In this document: piece after piece, positions 51,969 to 61,097 of the stretch
Layout of the letters: each line of letters begins with the position of its first letter
How positions within the stretch are numbered: the stretch's first letter is position 1
Origin: an uncultured Eubacteriales bacterium
GTDB taxonomy: Bacteria; Bacillota; Clostridia; Peptostreptococcales; Anaerovoracaceae
NCBI GenBank assembly: GCA_902798745.1
Contig: CADBXM010000011.1
Coordinates: forward strand, 39,987 to 103,986
DNA: 64,000 nt
Reading direction: 5' to 3'
Position numbers and translations under genes: made by a program
Notes under the pieces: model-generated
Databases searched by the model: none
Seen by the model: the letters and a program-made list of their open reading frames with translations, nothing else
What the model was told of the DNA's origin: nothing

Positions 51969-54084
51969 GCCCTTCTAAGGTTTCAAATAACACGTCAGGC
52001 TCTACCGGCTTGCTCAGGTGAGCATTCAAGCCGGCCTGCATACTGCGCTGAACATCCTCATCGAATGCGTTCGCGGTCAACGCTATGATAGGGATGTTTT
52101 TTGCGTCGGCTCTGTCCATGGATCTGATCTTGCGAGTCGCTTCAAGTCCGTCCATTTCAGGCATACGCATATCCATCAGGATGGCATCATAATACCCTTC
52201 TTTGTGTTCTTCAAACATTTCAACGGCGATCCGCCCGTTCTCCGCGTGATCGGCTTGTATCTCACGCATGGAGAGAACCATCAGCAAGATCTCGGCATTG
52301 ACTGAGACGTCTTCGGCAAGCAATACTCTCCGGCCTTTGAGATCCACCGTTTCTTGCGCAAGTGTTGCATTCTTCATTTTGAAGACTTCCCTGAACTCAT
52401 CGAGCACCTTCCCGGCGAAGAGAGGCTTTGCAACGAATGTGTCCACACCTGCCGCTCTTGCTTCATCTTCGATGTCGTCCCAGTTATATGAGGTGAGTAT
52501 GATCACCGGCGTTTCGTTGCCCACTTCAGCCCTGATTTGACGGGTCGTTTCCAAGCCGTCTATATCGGGCATACGCCAGTCCACTAGGATCAGGTTGTAA
52601 GGTTCCCGTCTGGCATGGCGAAGCTTCGCCATCTCAAGACCTTCTGCTCCTGATAGCGCCTTCTCACAGTTCACCCCCACCTGTCCGAGCACAAGCTGAG
52701 CATGTTCGCATGCGATCGGATCATCATCGATCACCAGCACACACATCTCATGAGGCTGCAGTTCAGCTTCCTCCTCACCGGCATATTTGCGATCGGAGTC
52801 GATCAGTGTGACCGTGACGGTAAACGTAGTTCCTTTTTGCTTTTCACTCTCAACTGAGATCGTTCCGTTCATCAGTTCGATGAAGCTCTTGGTTATGGCC
52901 ATGCCGAGGCCGGTGCTTCCATAGCGGCTTGTGCTGGATGAATCCTCCTGACTGAAAGCTTCGAACAATTTAGGAAGAAAATCCTGGCTCATTCCAATGC
53001 CGGTATCGCTGATAGTAAAACGAAGCGTGGTTTTTCCGTCGAATCGTGCTGTCGTTTCCACAATGAACGTGACGCTGCCACCCGGCGGTGTAAACTTTAC
53101 AGCGTTCCCGAGGATATTGATCATGACCTGCCGTAGCTTCATCTCGTCGCCGATATAATAATCATCGACCGATCCCTTTACGCGGCACTCGTAATCAACG
53201 CCCTTTTCCTGGCACTGACCGCTTATGATCGTGTTGACCTGAGACAAGGCTTTTGCGAAAGAAAACTCTTCATTCTTCACGGTCATGCGCCCGGATTCAA
53301 TACGGCTCATGTCAAGTATGTCATTGATTATGCTGAGAAGATGCTGGGCCGAAAGCCCTATCTGTTCAAGGTGCTCACGTGTCGCCTCAGATATTCCGGG
53401 ATCGTTCAGCGCTATCCTGTCCAGCCCGATGATCGCATTCATAGGAGTGCGGATCTCATGGCTCATATTAGACAGGAAAACAGTCTTTGCTTTGTTGGCC
53501 TGATTGGCTTCTTCCAGCGCGATGCTCAGTGATTCCCGCTGCTGCGCCAGTTCCTGCATCATTTTCTTTTGCTCGGTGATGTCCATGAAAACACCGATAT
53601 ATGATATAGGCGAACCATCAGGGCGACGTGTCGGTTTGCCGACCGCCTTGTACCAGCGATACCCTCTGTTTTTTGTCAGCAGGCGATAATCTACATCATA
53701 GGTCTTCTGACCTGTGTAGTCTGAGATCGTCTCATTGAATTCCTTCAGAACCCGCTCTTTGTCATCGGGATGCAACAGGTCTGACCATGACTCCAGCACA
53801 TCCGGAAAGTCGTCCGTGCTGTTATACCCGATCATCCTGCGGAATTCATCACTCCACTTGACTTGTGTCATCACACCTGCTTCGTCAAAGTCCATAGTCC
53901 ATCTGCCGGACCCGAGCATCTCGTGAATGGTATCGAGAGCCGCGGCTTCGCTTTGCAGCTCGGCATACAGAGCGTCGATCTCTTTCGCCGTTTCCTTTCC
54001 GACTGTCTGCATATCTATTCGTCTGTCCATTTGTCCGTCTGTTTGCATGTCTGTTTGCGTATCTAGCGGAGATACATCCTTCAT
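51952..54084 (-). CDS. hybrid sensor histidine kinase, PAS-HisKA-HATPase-REC-REC
   Basis: A 710-aa cytoplasmic kinase. PAS at about 55-170 (W-T-M-D-F-D-E-A-G-V-M ... Y-I-G-V-F-M-D-I-T-E-Q), H-box F-L-S-N-M-S-H-E-I-R-T-P with His209, N-box I-N-I-L-G-N-A-V-K-F-T, G-boxes D-T-G-I-G-M and G-S-T-G-L-G-M-A, then two receiver domains with V-L-V-I-D-D-D ... L-V-D-W-R-M-P and V-L-L-A-E-D ... L-M-D-M-R-M-P-E-M. No membrane helix. The first 28 residues are a Thr/Gln/Asp repeat (T-Q-T-D-M-Q-T-D) from GTCTGT repeats. No output regulator lies nearby. Confidence 0.95.
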   Translation of the reverse strand: MKDVSPLDTQTDMQTDGQMDRRIDMQTVGKETAKEIDALYAELQSEAAALDTIHEMLGSGRWTMDFDEAGVMTQVKWSDEFRRMIGYNSTDDFPDVLESWSDLLHPDDKERVLKEFNETISDYTGQKTYDVDYRLLTKNRGYRWYKAVGKPTRRPDGSPISYIGVFMDITEQKKMMQELAQQRESLSIALEEANQANKAKTVFLSNMSHEIRTPMNAIIGLDRIALNDPGISEATREHLEQIGLSAQHLLSIINDILDMSRIESGRMTVKNEEFSFAKALSQVNTIISGQCQEKGVDYECRVKGSVDDYYIGDEMKLRQVMINILGNAVKFTPPGGSVTFIVETTARFDGKTTLRFTISDTGIGMSQDFLPKLFEAFSQEDSSSTSRYGSTGLGMAITKSFIELMNGTISVESEKQKGTTFTVTVTLIDSDRKYAGEEEAELQPHEMCVLVIDDDPIACEHAQLVLGQVGVNCEKALSGAEGLEMAKLRHARREPYNLILVDWRMPDIDGLETTRQIRAEVGNETPVIILTSYNWDDIEDEARAAGVDTFVAKPLFAGKVLDEFREVFKMKNATLAQETVDLKGRRVLLAEDVSVNAEILLMVLSMREIQADHAENGRIAVEMFEEHKEGYYDAILMDMRMPEMDGLEATRKIRSMDRADAKNIPIIALTANAFDEDVQRSMQAGLNAHLSKPVEPDVLFETLEGLISTS

Positions 54085-54279
54085 CCAAAATGATTCTTTC
54101 CTTATATATGGATATTACCATGAAAGTATAGGTTATGACGGACAGATTCATCGATTTGTAATATATGCACGGCTGATGAATTAATATTCGCTTCAAATTT
54201 CTCTTCGCTGATGCTGTGCGTGCTATAATAACAGCAACATAGGAAGGTGTTTTTTCGCATTGAAAAAAATAGGTAAAAC

Positions 54280-55125
54280 ATGAAGATACATGTGCTTCAT
54301 TGCGGATACATAAGAATAGCAAAAGAACTGCAGGACAACGGCGGGCGGTTTTCGACAGATATTACAAAATCGATGCTGACTCCTGACAAAGAAAGAGTCA
54401 CGCTGCCGGTCTGCGCTTATCTGATAGAACATCGTACCGGCATCTTTCTTGTGGATACCGGTTTGAGCAGAGATATAAGCCCGGAAGGAGTTTATGACTC
54501 CAAAGCTGCCTGCAGGGTGTTGCCGAGACACTTGGCGTCGCTATACCATCCGTACGTCCCGAAAGGGGCGACAGTCAGAGAACAGCTGGATGCGAGAGGG
54601 ATAAAGCCTGAGGACATAAAGGCTATCCTGATCACTCACTTTGACGCGGATCATGTCGCCGGGCTCAGATCGCTGAGCGATGCTCAGAGAATTATTGTTC
54701 CTGAAGACGAAGCGTATTGGTCTGTGCGCACTAGATACAGGATGCGTCAGGCAAGAGAGTTGTGGGAAGCTGTAGGATATGAGCGCATGTTTTTCAGGGG
54801 CTATCCACTCGGCCCGATGCACAAAGCCATAGACGTTACGGGCGATGGAAGCATCATGATGGTCAGTCTTCCGGGACATACGGATGGCCAGGTCGGTGTG
54901 ATCGTAAAAGAAGGCGGAAAGTATGTGCTTATTGCCGCCGATTCTGCCATTTCTTCTCATAACTGGGAGACTATGCGCCCGGCAGGGCTGGGCATAGACA
55001 AGGCGCTGCAAGAGAAAACCTTACGGTGGATAAAAGAGACATCATCCGACCCGGATTGCATCAGAGTGCTTTGCAGTCATGATCCGCAGGTACAGCCGCA
55101 AACGATAGAGTTGCTTGGGAAATAA
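54280..55125 (+). CDS. metallo-beta-lactamase-fold hydrolase (AHL-lactonase-like)
   Basis: A 281-aa protein with the zinc motif T-H-F-D-A-D-H (His120, Asp122, Asp124, His125), G-H-T-D-G-Q-V-G as the third His region, A-D-S-A as the bridging Asp, and a late C-S-H-D-P. The layout is that of N-acyl homoserine lactonases (AiiA/AttM class), but many members hydrolyse other lactones or esters. C-A-Y-L-I-E-H near residue 45 is the first strand. The 55136 gene start is 10 bases after the stop. A quorum-quenching role is inference. Confidence 0.8.
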   Translation: MKIHVLHCGYIRIAKELQDNGGRFSTDITKSMLTPDKERVTLPVCAYLIEHRTGIFLVDTGLSRDISPEGVYDSKAACRVLPRHLASLYHPYVPKGATVREQLDARGIKPEDIKAILITHFDADHVAGLRSLSDAQRIIVPEDEAYWSVRTRYRMRQARELWEAVGYERMFFRGYPLGPMHKAIDVTGDGSIMMVSLPGHTDGQVGVIVKEGGKYVLIAADSAISSHNWETMRPAGLGIDKALQEKTLRWIKETSSDPDCIRVLCSHDPQVQPQTIELLGK

Positions 55126-55135
55126 AGATCAAAGA

Positions 55136-57826
55136 ATGACAAAACAAAGGTGCCTGAAGAATAGCAGAATAATCACATTGCTGATGGTGGCGATCACTGC
55201 GGTCGCACTCGTGTTTGTGATGCGCGATGCTGCTTTTGCAGATAGTGTTCCGTTGGAACCTCAGAACGGGATACCACTTGTTCTTGTTTACGTCGACGAG
55301 AGCGCTGAAGCGATCAAAGGCGCGGAAGCAGCTTCAGGGGACGATTATGGAACGATCGCCGAGATGAACAGCAGCGAGAATCATTCCGTAAAATGCACCG
55401 GGACTGTTGAGATCAAAGTTCCTGCAGGATACAGCGGAGAGTATGGTTCCATTGAGGTTCCCGATGGAGAGATCGCTCTGGAGTACATACGAGGCAGAGG
55501 CAACTCAACATGGGAAACCAGCGGACCCAGCAAGAAGCCATATAAAATAAAATACAAGGAAAAGCAGGATCTGTTTGGCATGGGCAATAATAAGGAGTGG
55601 GCCCTGATGGCAAACGCCAATGATGATACACTGCTTAAGAACAGGATCGTATCATGGCTGGGAGAAAGAATGGGCTTTGTCTTTACTCCGCAGATGATCC
55701 CGGTAGACGTTGTCATGATAGGAAGCGAATCCGGGGAGGAAGAGCTTGGAAGTTACTGCCTCAGTGAACTCGTAAGCGTTGGAAAAAGCAGACTCAATAT
55801 CGAAAATGCAAATCTCCTCGCGATTTACAATGCGGTCCAAAATGAAGGGGACCCGTTCTTTAAGACCGACTCCGGAGTCGCGATCAAATATGAGGACCCT
55901 AAAGAAGAAAATCAGCAGGTTGTAGATTTCATGAATGATCTCGATAGGCGCATCATGGGGCCTGAGCAGATCGGGGAAGAAGAGCACAACGCCATTGCAA
56001 ACAAAATGGACCTTGAATCTGCAGCAAAATATTGGTGGATACAAGAATTCGTATGTAATAATGACGCCTTCGGCACCTCAAGTACTTATATGTATATAGA
56101 CCCGAGCACATCGGATGTTGGAGACATTACCGGGGGGAAACTGTTCTGGGGGCCGCTGTGGGATTTCGACCTCACGTTTCTCAAAAACGGAGAAGGCGAA
56201 GAAGATGGCACAAAATACGGATTCAACAATACCGATATGATATGGTTTGACCATCTCAGAGACAGTGATCATATGTTCGATGAAATACTGGTGCAGCAAT
56301 GGCATGAACTGGAGCCGCTTCTGACCGACCTTACACGCAAAGGTGGAAAACTGGATCAGATGGAAGCGGAGATCAGCGACTCATGGGCGCGCGACCGCGA
56401 GGTCTGGAAGGACTATTATTATCCTTGGGGCGATGATGAAACCAGCCTCCATGCCGAGGTAGAGAAAGTCAGAACATGGATCGTTAGGCGTCAGGCGTGG
56501 ATCAATAGCAACATTGATTTTGTCGGTACGGTATACCATACGGTCACTTACACGGCAGACGGGAATGTGATCGGCACGGAGATAGTACGTGAGGGAGCTG
56601 CGGCGGACGCAGATGTCGAAGCGCCGGATAAAAACGGCTATCTGTTCACCCATTGGGAGGACGAAGAAAGCGGAGCCGATTTAAGCAAGATCGAAATTGA
56701 TAAGGATCTGACTGTTGATGCGGTATACATCAAGCAGGAAGACGCTGTGAAGCCTGAGAAGCTTTTCTTTTCTCGTTATGAGGATTGGGTGGCTTTAGAA
56801 GACGAAAAGTATCTGGGCGTATATATGGAGGTGTACCCTAAAAACGCAGAAGTATCTAAGGTGAAGTGGACGTCTTCTGATGAGTCAGTGGCTATAGTCA
56901 ACAAGCGCGGAGAAGCGGAACTCTTGTCTGAAGGCGACGTAACGATCAAAGCAACTCTGTATAACGGTGTATCTGCATCACTCGTTCTGCACATATACGA
57001 TCAGGATAAGATCAGCCCACAACTGCCTGAGGGTATTTCTGCCGGAGCGCTGAATATGAAAGTCGGTCAGACAGATCAGATCAGATATGCCTTACTGCCG
57101 AAGGGCGGAATATATCCTGACTGCTTGGTAATGTATGAGTTCGAAGGATCCGATCTCATTGAATTTGACGAAAACATGGGGATTGTTACCGCATTGAAGC
57201 CAGGGAAGGCCGTCGTTACCGTCCGTCTGTATACCAGCGATCAGAGTGTCGAATATACAGATCAGTGTGTGATCACCATTGCGGAAGACAAGAAAAGCAT
57301 TGCCGGGGCCAAAGTGGTCCTCTCAAAGAAAGCATTCAGGTATAACGGCAAAGTCCGTAAGCCTTCCATTAAGACCATCGGCGGCAAGAGCCTGAAGGCG
57401 GGGACTGATTACACGGTCAAATGGTCGAATGCCAAATCGAAGAATGTCGGATCTTATACGCTCACGATCATAGGCAAGGGCAAGTATAGTGGAACTGCCA
57501 AGGCGACATATAAGATCAATCCAAAGGGAACGACCTTAAAGAAGCCGAAGAGGAGCAAAAGGGCTGTTACTGTCAGTTGGGCCAGACAGGCGACCAAGAT
57601 GTCGAAATCTCGGATCACTGGCTATCAGATCCAGCTCGCAACCAACAAGAAGTTCACCAAGAACAAGAGGACCAAGACGATAAAGGGATACAAGAATACT
57701 TCAAAGAAGGTAAGCGATCTGAAAGCAAAAAAGAAATACTATATCCGCATAAGGACATACAAGAAGATCGGCAAAAAGAAATACTGGTCGACTTGGTCAA
57801 AACCGAAAGCCATCACAACGAAATGA
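55136..57826 (+). CDS. CotH-kinase-domain surface protein with Big_2 and Fn3 tail
   Basis: An 896-aa exported protein (signal ends at A-F-A-D). Residues about 110-460 form a CotH domain: R-G-R-G-N-S-T-W, K-K-P-Y-K-I-K, W-A-L-M-A-N-A-N-D-D, L-K-N-R-I-V and G-P-L-W-D-F-D-L. CotH proteins are atypical kinases that phosphorylate proteins such as spore coat components. After an InlB-like unit (F-T-H-W-E-D-E-E) come Big_2-like (V-K-W-T-S-S-D-E-S-V-A-I-V) and a Lys-rich Fn3 tail ending K-P-K-A-I-T-T-K. ATG 55136 replaces the TTG at 55115. No sortase motif. Confidence 0.85.
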   Translation: MTKQRCLKNSRIITLLMVAITAVALVFVMRDAAFADSVPLEPQNGIPLVLVYVDESAEAIKGAEAASGDDYGTIAEMNSSENHSVKCTGTVEIKVPAGYSGEYGSIEVPDGEIALEYIRGRGNSTWETSGPSKKPYKIKYKEKQDLFGMGNNKEWALMANANDDTLLKNRIVSWLGERMGFVFTPQMIPVDVVMIGSESGEEELGSYCLSELVSVGKSRLNIENANLLAIYNAVQNEGDPFFKTDSGVAIKYEDPKEENQQVVDFMNDLDRRIMGPEQIGEEEHNAIANKMDLESAAKYWWIQEFVCNNDAFGTSSTYMYIDPSTSDVGDITGGKLFWGPLWDFDLTFLKNGEGEEDGTKYGFNNTDMIWFDHLRDSDHMFDEILVQQWHELEPLLTDLTRKGGKLDQMEAEISDSWARDREVWKDYYYPWGDDETSLHAEVEKVRTWIVRRQAWINSNIDFVGTVYHTVTYTADGNVIGTEIVREGAAADADVEAPDKNGYLFTHWEDEESGADLSKIEIDKDLTVDAVYIKQEDAVKPEKLFFSRYEDWVALEDEKYLGVYMEVYPKNAEVSKVKWTSSDESVAIVNKRGEAELLSEGDVTIKATLYNGVSASLVLHIYDQDKISPQLPEGISAGALNMKVGQTDQIRYALLPKGGIYPDCLVMYEFEGSDLIEFDENMGIVTALKPGKAVVTVRLYTSDQSVEYTDQCVITIAEDKKSIAGAKVVLSKKAFRYNGKVRKPSIKTIGGKSLKAGTDYTVKWSNAKSKNVGSYTLTIIGKGKYSGTAKATYKINPKGTTLKKPKRSKRAVTVSWARQATKMSKSRITGYQIQLATNKKFTKNKRTKTIKGYKNTSKKVSDLKAKKKYYIRIRTYKKIGKKKYWSTWSKPKAITTK

Positions 57827-57840
57827 TAACAGGAGGCTAT

Positions 57841-59310
57841 ATGAAGGAATTATTCCTCGATTTGATGATATTTGCCGGCAGCGCGCTGATGGCTTACAAC
57901 ATATACGGTTACGTGTGCTTCTCCAGAGATGTCAGGAAACACGGAAACTGGGATCGGGAGCAAAGGCTGTTTAATATTCCTATTTTGCTTCTGATACTAT
58001 TTTTCATTGGATATCTGGTCGTCGGCATTTTCGGTAAGCCTGATCTCGTTATGGCGGGCATCCTTTTTGGCGGAAGCATTTTCGTATTTATCATGCTTCT
58101 CCTCATCCGTCGAACATTTGAAAGGATACAGGAGAATGAGCAGCTTGAGGCGAGGCTGTATGCCGCTGAAGAAGCCAGTAAAGCGAAAACATTTTTCCTG
58201 TCAAATATGTCCCATGACATCCGCACGCCATTGAACGCCATCATCGGATATACCACGCTGGCAAACCGAGAAGGTGTTACATTCGACGAAAAAAGCGGGT
58301 ATGTCGACAAGATCGAAATGGCAAGCCGCCAGCTTCTGGATATCGTGAATGATGTGCTTGATATGAGCCGCATCGAAAACGGGAAGTTCAGTCTCGAACC
58401 GACCCGTGTGGATCTGGAAAACTGTGTGCATGAGGCTTGCGACCTCGTAAGGACACAGCTGGAATCCAAGAAGATCAACTTGTCTTTAGACTGCGATGTT
58501 TCGCATAAATGGGTGATGTGCGACAAGGTAATGCTTGACCGTGCGCTGATGAATCTGCTGTGCAATGCCGGAAAGTTTACGGAAGAAAACGGCAGTGTGT
58601 CGCTGCAGCTGAAGGAGCTTGCCGCCGGCGACGAAACGGGCAGCTATGAGATCCGGATAAAGGATACGGGGATCGGCATGAGTGAAGAGTTTGCGGAGCG
58701 CTTGTTTATTCCTTTTGAACGTGAACGCACCTCGACGGTCAGCAAGATCCAGGGAACGGGGCTCGGACTTGCGATCACAAAAAGCATCGTGGATATGATG
58801 GGCGGCGATATAAATGTCCGGACTGAGAAAGGCAAAGGAACCGAGTTTACCATTACAGTCGATTTTCCACTGGTGGAACCTGAAGAGGAGATACGTTCCG
58901 GTGAAGCGGATGATTTCTCATTTGAAGGTAAGCGCGCTCTTTTGGTCGAAGATAATATGATAAACATGGAAATCGCGCAGATGCTGCTCGAACAGTCGGG
59001 GTTCCTGATCGAAACTGCGGAGAACGGAGAGATCGCCGTGGAAATGACGGAGGCGTCCGAGCACGGATACTATGATGTGATCCTGATGGATGTACAGATG
59101 CCGGTCATGGATGGATACGCTGCAACGAAGGCGATCCGCGATCTTTCGGACCCGGAGCTCGCCGGTATACCGATCATCGCTATGACGGCTAACGCTTTTC
59201 AGGAGGATATAAAGAAGGCCGAGGAAGTCGGAATGAACGGACATATCGCAAAGCCGATCGATATCCCGAGCATGAAGGCCACTCTGCAGCAAGTGCTGAA
59301 AAACAGATGA
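57841..59310 (+). CDS. membrane hybrid histidine kinase, HisKA-HATPase-REC
   Basis: A 489-aa kinase starting at ATG 57841 with AGGAGG 6 bases before it (the upstream frame overlaps the CotH tail and is not used). Three N-terminal helices, a coiled coil (E-Q-L-E-A-R-L-Y-A-A-E-E-A), H-box F-L-S-N-M-S-H-D-I-R-T-P with His125, N-box L-M-N-L-L-C-N-A-G-K-F-T, G-boxes D-T-G-I-G-M and G-T-G-L-G-L-A-I, and one receiver (L-L-V-E-D-N ... V-I-L-M-D-V-Q-M-P-V-M). There is almost no extracellular part, so the membrane domain itself may sense. It lies 14 bases behind the CotH gene, suggesting linked function. Confidence 0.95.
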   Translation: MKELFLDLMIFAGSALMAYNIYGYVCFSRDVRKHGNWDREQRLFNIPILLLILFFIGYLVVGIFGKPDLVMAGILFGGSIFVFIMLLLIRRTFERIQENEQLEARLYAAEEASKAKTFFLSNMSHDIRTPLNAIIGYTTLANREGVTFDEKSGYVDKIEMASRQLLDIVNDVLDMSRIENGKFSLEPTRVDLENCVHEACDLVRTQLESKKINLSLDCDVSHKWVMCDKVMLDRALMNLLCNAGKFTEENGSVSLQLKELAAGDETGSYEIRIKDTGIGMSEEFAERLFIPFERERTSTVSKIQGTGLGLAITKSIVDMMGGDINVRTEKGKGTEFTITVDFPLVEPEEEIRSGEADDFSFEGKRALLVEDNMINMEIAQMLLEQSGFLIETAENGEIAVEMTEASEHGYYDVILMDVQMPVMDGYAATKAIRDLSDPELAGIPIIAMTANAFQEDIKKAEEVGMNGHIAKPIDIPSMKATLQQVLKNR

Positions 59311-59336
59311 ATTCTATGAAAGGAAGAGGCCGACCC

Positions 59337-60323
59337 ATGAAAAACAAGTTCAAACTATTGTCTCTTGTTCTTATCTTTGCTGTCTCGGCTATGTTTCTCC
59401 CGGCTTGCGGCTCAGGCTCAAGCGCGGATATCAGCAAGCCTGCACTAGTCAGTAAGGTGACACGCTACGACATAGACTACAGCAATGACAACGGAGATTG
59501 GATAGAGACGAGTTCATATGAATATGAGTACAAGAACGCCTATCCGGTATCGCAAAAAACTACAGAATATGAAGAAGTCAGCACCGACGAGTTCAAATAT
59601 GAATTCAAAGATGGCAAACCGGTCAAAATGACCCACGGCAACCCGGACGATAGAACGGTCAAGGTCAGCTATACGAAAAAGGGGCTTGTAAACAGGATCA
59701 GGAATTTCGATACGACCGGCCGCAAGTTCGGTGAGCAGGTATTCCAGTACGGCAACAGAGATGAGTATTTTACGCTGGTGCTTCATGAAAATATAATCTC
59801 TCCTCCGGAAGAGCCGGTCGTTGATCACATGGAAGAGGTCGATTCGGTGAAAGTCGCTACCGAGAACGGCCTGCTCCGGAAGACAGTGAACGATGGCTTG
59901 TTTGCGAATTACAATGACGAAGAGGAGAAAGTGTGGACACGATTCGATGGGTCATACACCGCAAATTATGATGCTAACGGCATCCTGGAAAATACGACCG
60001 CGATATTCAGTACATTCCCGGGATCGGGTAATCAGTATAAGTTTGACCTCACGATAGAAGACGGCCGAGTGACAGAAGCCGTCAGAAGCTCCTGGGAACA
60101 AGTAGATACATCAAATGACGCGGCGAATGACGCGGCGAATGAAGAGAGCAACGCCACTGATGAAAGCAACGCTACTGATGAAAGCGAAGGCGTGTGGACG
60201 CCGGAAGCAAGGTTCGTGTTTGAATATACTGACACAGAGATCAGCCGGGAAAGATACGCCTCAATGATCAACTACTTCCTACTTGAGGGCGGCGGCAATT
60301 ACTACATCTTTAACTGGTATTGA
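59337..60323 (+). CDS. lipoprotein with YD-like beta repeats
   Basis: A 328-aa lipoprotein; ATG 59337 with AGGAAGAGG before it, lipobox F-L-P-A-C (Cys24). The mature protein is beta-rich with units such as Y-E-Y-E-Y-K-N-A, F-K-Y-E-F-K-D-G-K-P-V-K and V-S-Y-T-K-K-G-L-V-N-R-I, similar to the secreted protein at 20360. Near the end is a repeat, A-A-N-D/E and A-T-D-E-S-N (60113-60185 in DNA repeats of 12-18 bases). Its first bases follow the kinase stop closely. Function unknown, perhaps a ligand-binding partner of the kinase (inference). Confidence 0.75.
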   Translation: MKNKFKLLSLVLIFAVSAMFLPACGSGSSADISKPALVSKVTRYDIDYSNDNGDWIETSSYEYEYKNAYPVSQKTTEYEEVSTDEFKYEFKDGKPVKMTHGNPDDRTVKVSYTKKGLVNRIRNFDTTGRKFGEQVFQYGNRDEYFTLVLHENIISPPEEPVVDHMEEVDSVKVATENGLLRKTVNDGLFANYNDEEEKVWTRFDGSYTANYDANGILENTTAIFSTFPGSGNQYKFDLTIEDGRVTEAVRSSWEQVDTSNDAANDAANEESNATDESNATDESEGVWTPEARFVFEYTDTEISRERYASMINYFLLEGGGNYYIFNWY

Positions 60324-60388
60324 TGACAGTTCCCTTTCGGGTCTCATTTCCAGACCGCTTCCAGCCTCACTTCGGGTAGTGTCATCAA
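60320..60388 (+). other. long stem-loop over the stop codon
   Basis: TTGATGACA (60320-60328, containing the TGA stop of the lipoprotein) and TGTCATCAA (60380-60388) are perfect 9-base arms; inside, GGTCT and AGACC form a second stem. A 69-base structured 3' end, possibly stabilising the mRNA or binding a factor. Confidence 0.5.
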
Positions 60389-60430
60389 CAACTTCAAAGC
60401 TTTTAGACGATAATATTAGACAATAATAAG

Positions 60431-60466
60431 GGATATGCGATTTGATGAAATTGCATATCCTTTTTT
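60431..60466 (+). terminator. rho-independent terminator
   Basis: GGATATGC and GCATATCC are perfect arms (with an extra A-T pair inward) followed by six T. It ends the CotH-kinase-lipoprotein transcript. Confidence 0.85.
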
Positions 60467-60602
60467 GCGGATGATACATTATTTGTGGATGATATAGTGG
60501 CTATTGCAGATACAAGGTCGGTTTTTCATAAGGTACCCCTGGTACCCCTATTGCATAATTATGCGCCCCTTCGGTCACGCTTATTTACGATTTTTTCTGA
60601 AT

Positions 60603-60955
60603 AGACGTGACTTTTGTCACGTCTCAGCTTCTTATTTCGATATTCAAGCGTGACTTCAAAGAAGGCCGTTGTTTTGAGAGAACCACTAAAACCGAAGATT
60701 CTGTTCTACTTTTGATCATTTTTAAATAATTCTGGAACGATTCCCGTGTTATATCGAAAAAAGCTCTGAAATAATATCCACTCCCATGAATAAAGCCTTA
60801 ATTCAGCTGTTTTTAAGCTCTCATCACAAGTCTTTGTCACGCATATTGTACGTTTTTATTAGCCCAGACGTGACAAAAGTCACGCTTCTTCCTCGAAATC
60901 GGACGCCCAGGCGTGACAAAAGCTTGAGATTTGCCACCCAGACGTGACAAAAGCG
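60603..60955. repeat. scattered GTGACAAAAG motif cluster
   Basis: AGACGTGAC-TTTT-GTCACGTCT (60603-60624) is a perfect palindrome. AGACGTGACAAAAGTCACGC (60866), CAGGCGTGACAAAAGC (60908) and CAGACGTGACAAAAGC (60939) repeat its half site; weaker copies lie at 60645 and near 60835. The region 60467-61018 has no gene and is AT-rich. Confidence 0.7.
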
Positions 60956-61018
60956 CATTTTTTGTTTTCTTATATACCTCCATCCCTCAAACTGAAAACT
61001 CCGGAGCGTTTTATATAC

Positions 61019-61074
61019 AACGAATATGGTATAACGAATATGGTATTATGAGGGAAATACAAGAACCGGGCAAA
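61019..61074 (+). promoter_or_regulatory. extended -10 promoter with 14-bp tandem duplication
   Basis: AACGAATATGGTAT occurs twice without gap (61019-61032, 61033-61046), giving TATGGTATTAT, an extended -10 form. Eight bases later is TACAAGAACCGGGCAAA, which recurs at 63149 at the same distance from AATATGCTATTAT. No -35 box is clear. Confidence 0.6.
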
Positions 61075-61097
61075 CCGGTATCCCGAGGAGCTGTAAT

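Noticed and set aside
57577-57840. Upstream extension of the second hybrid kinase
   Set aside because: It overlaps the CotH protein tail in another frame; AGGAGG before ATG 57841 gives a better start.
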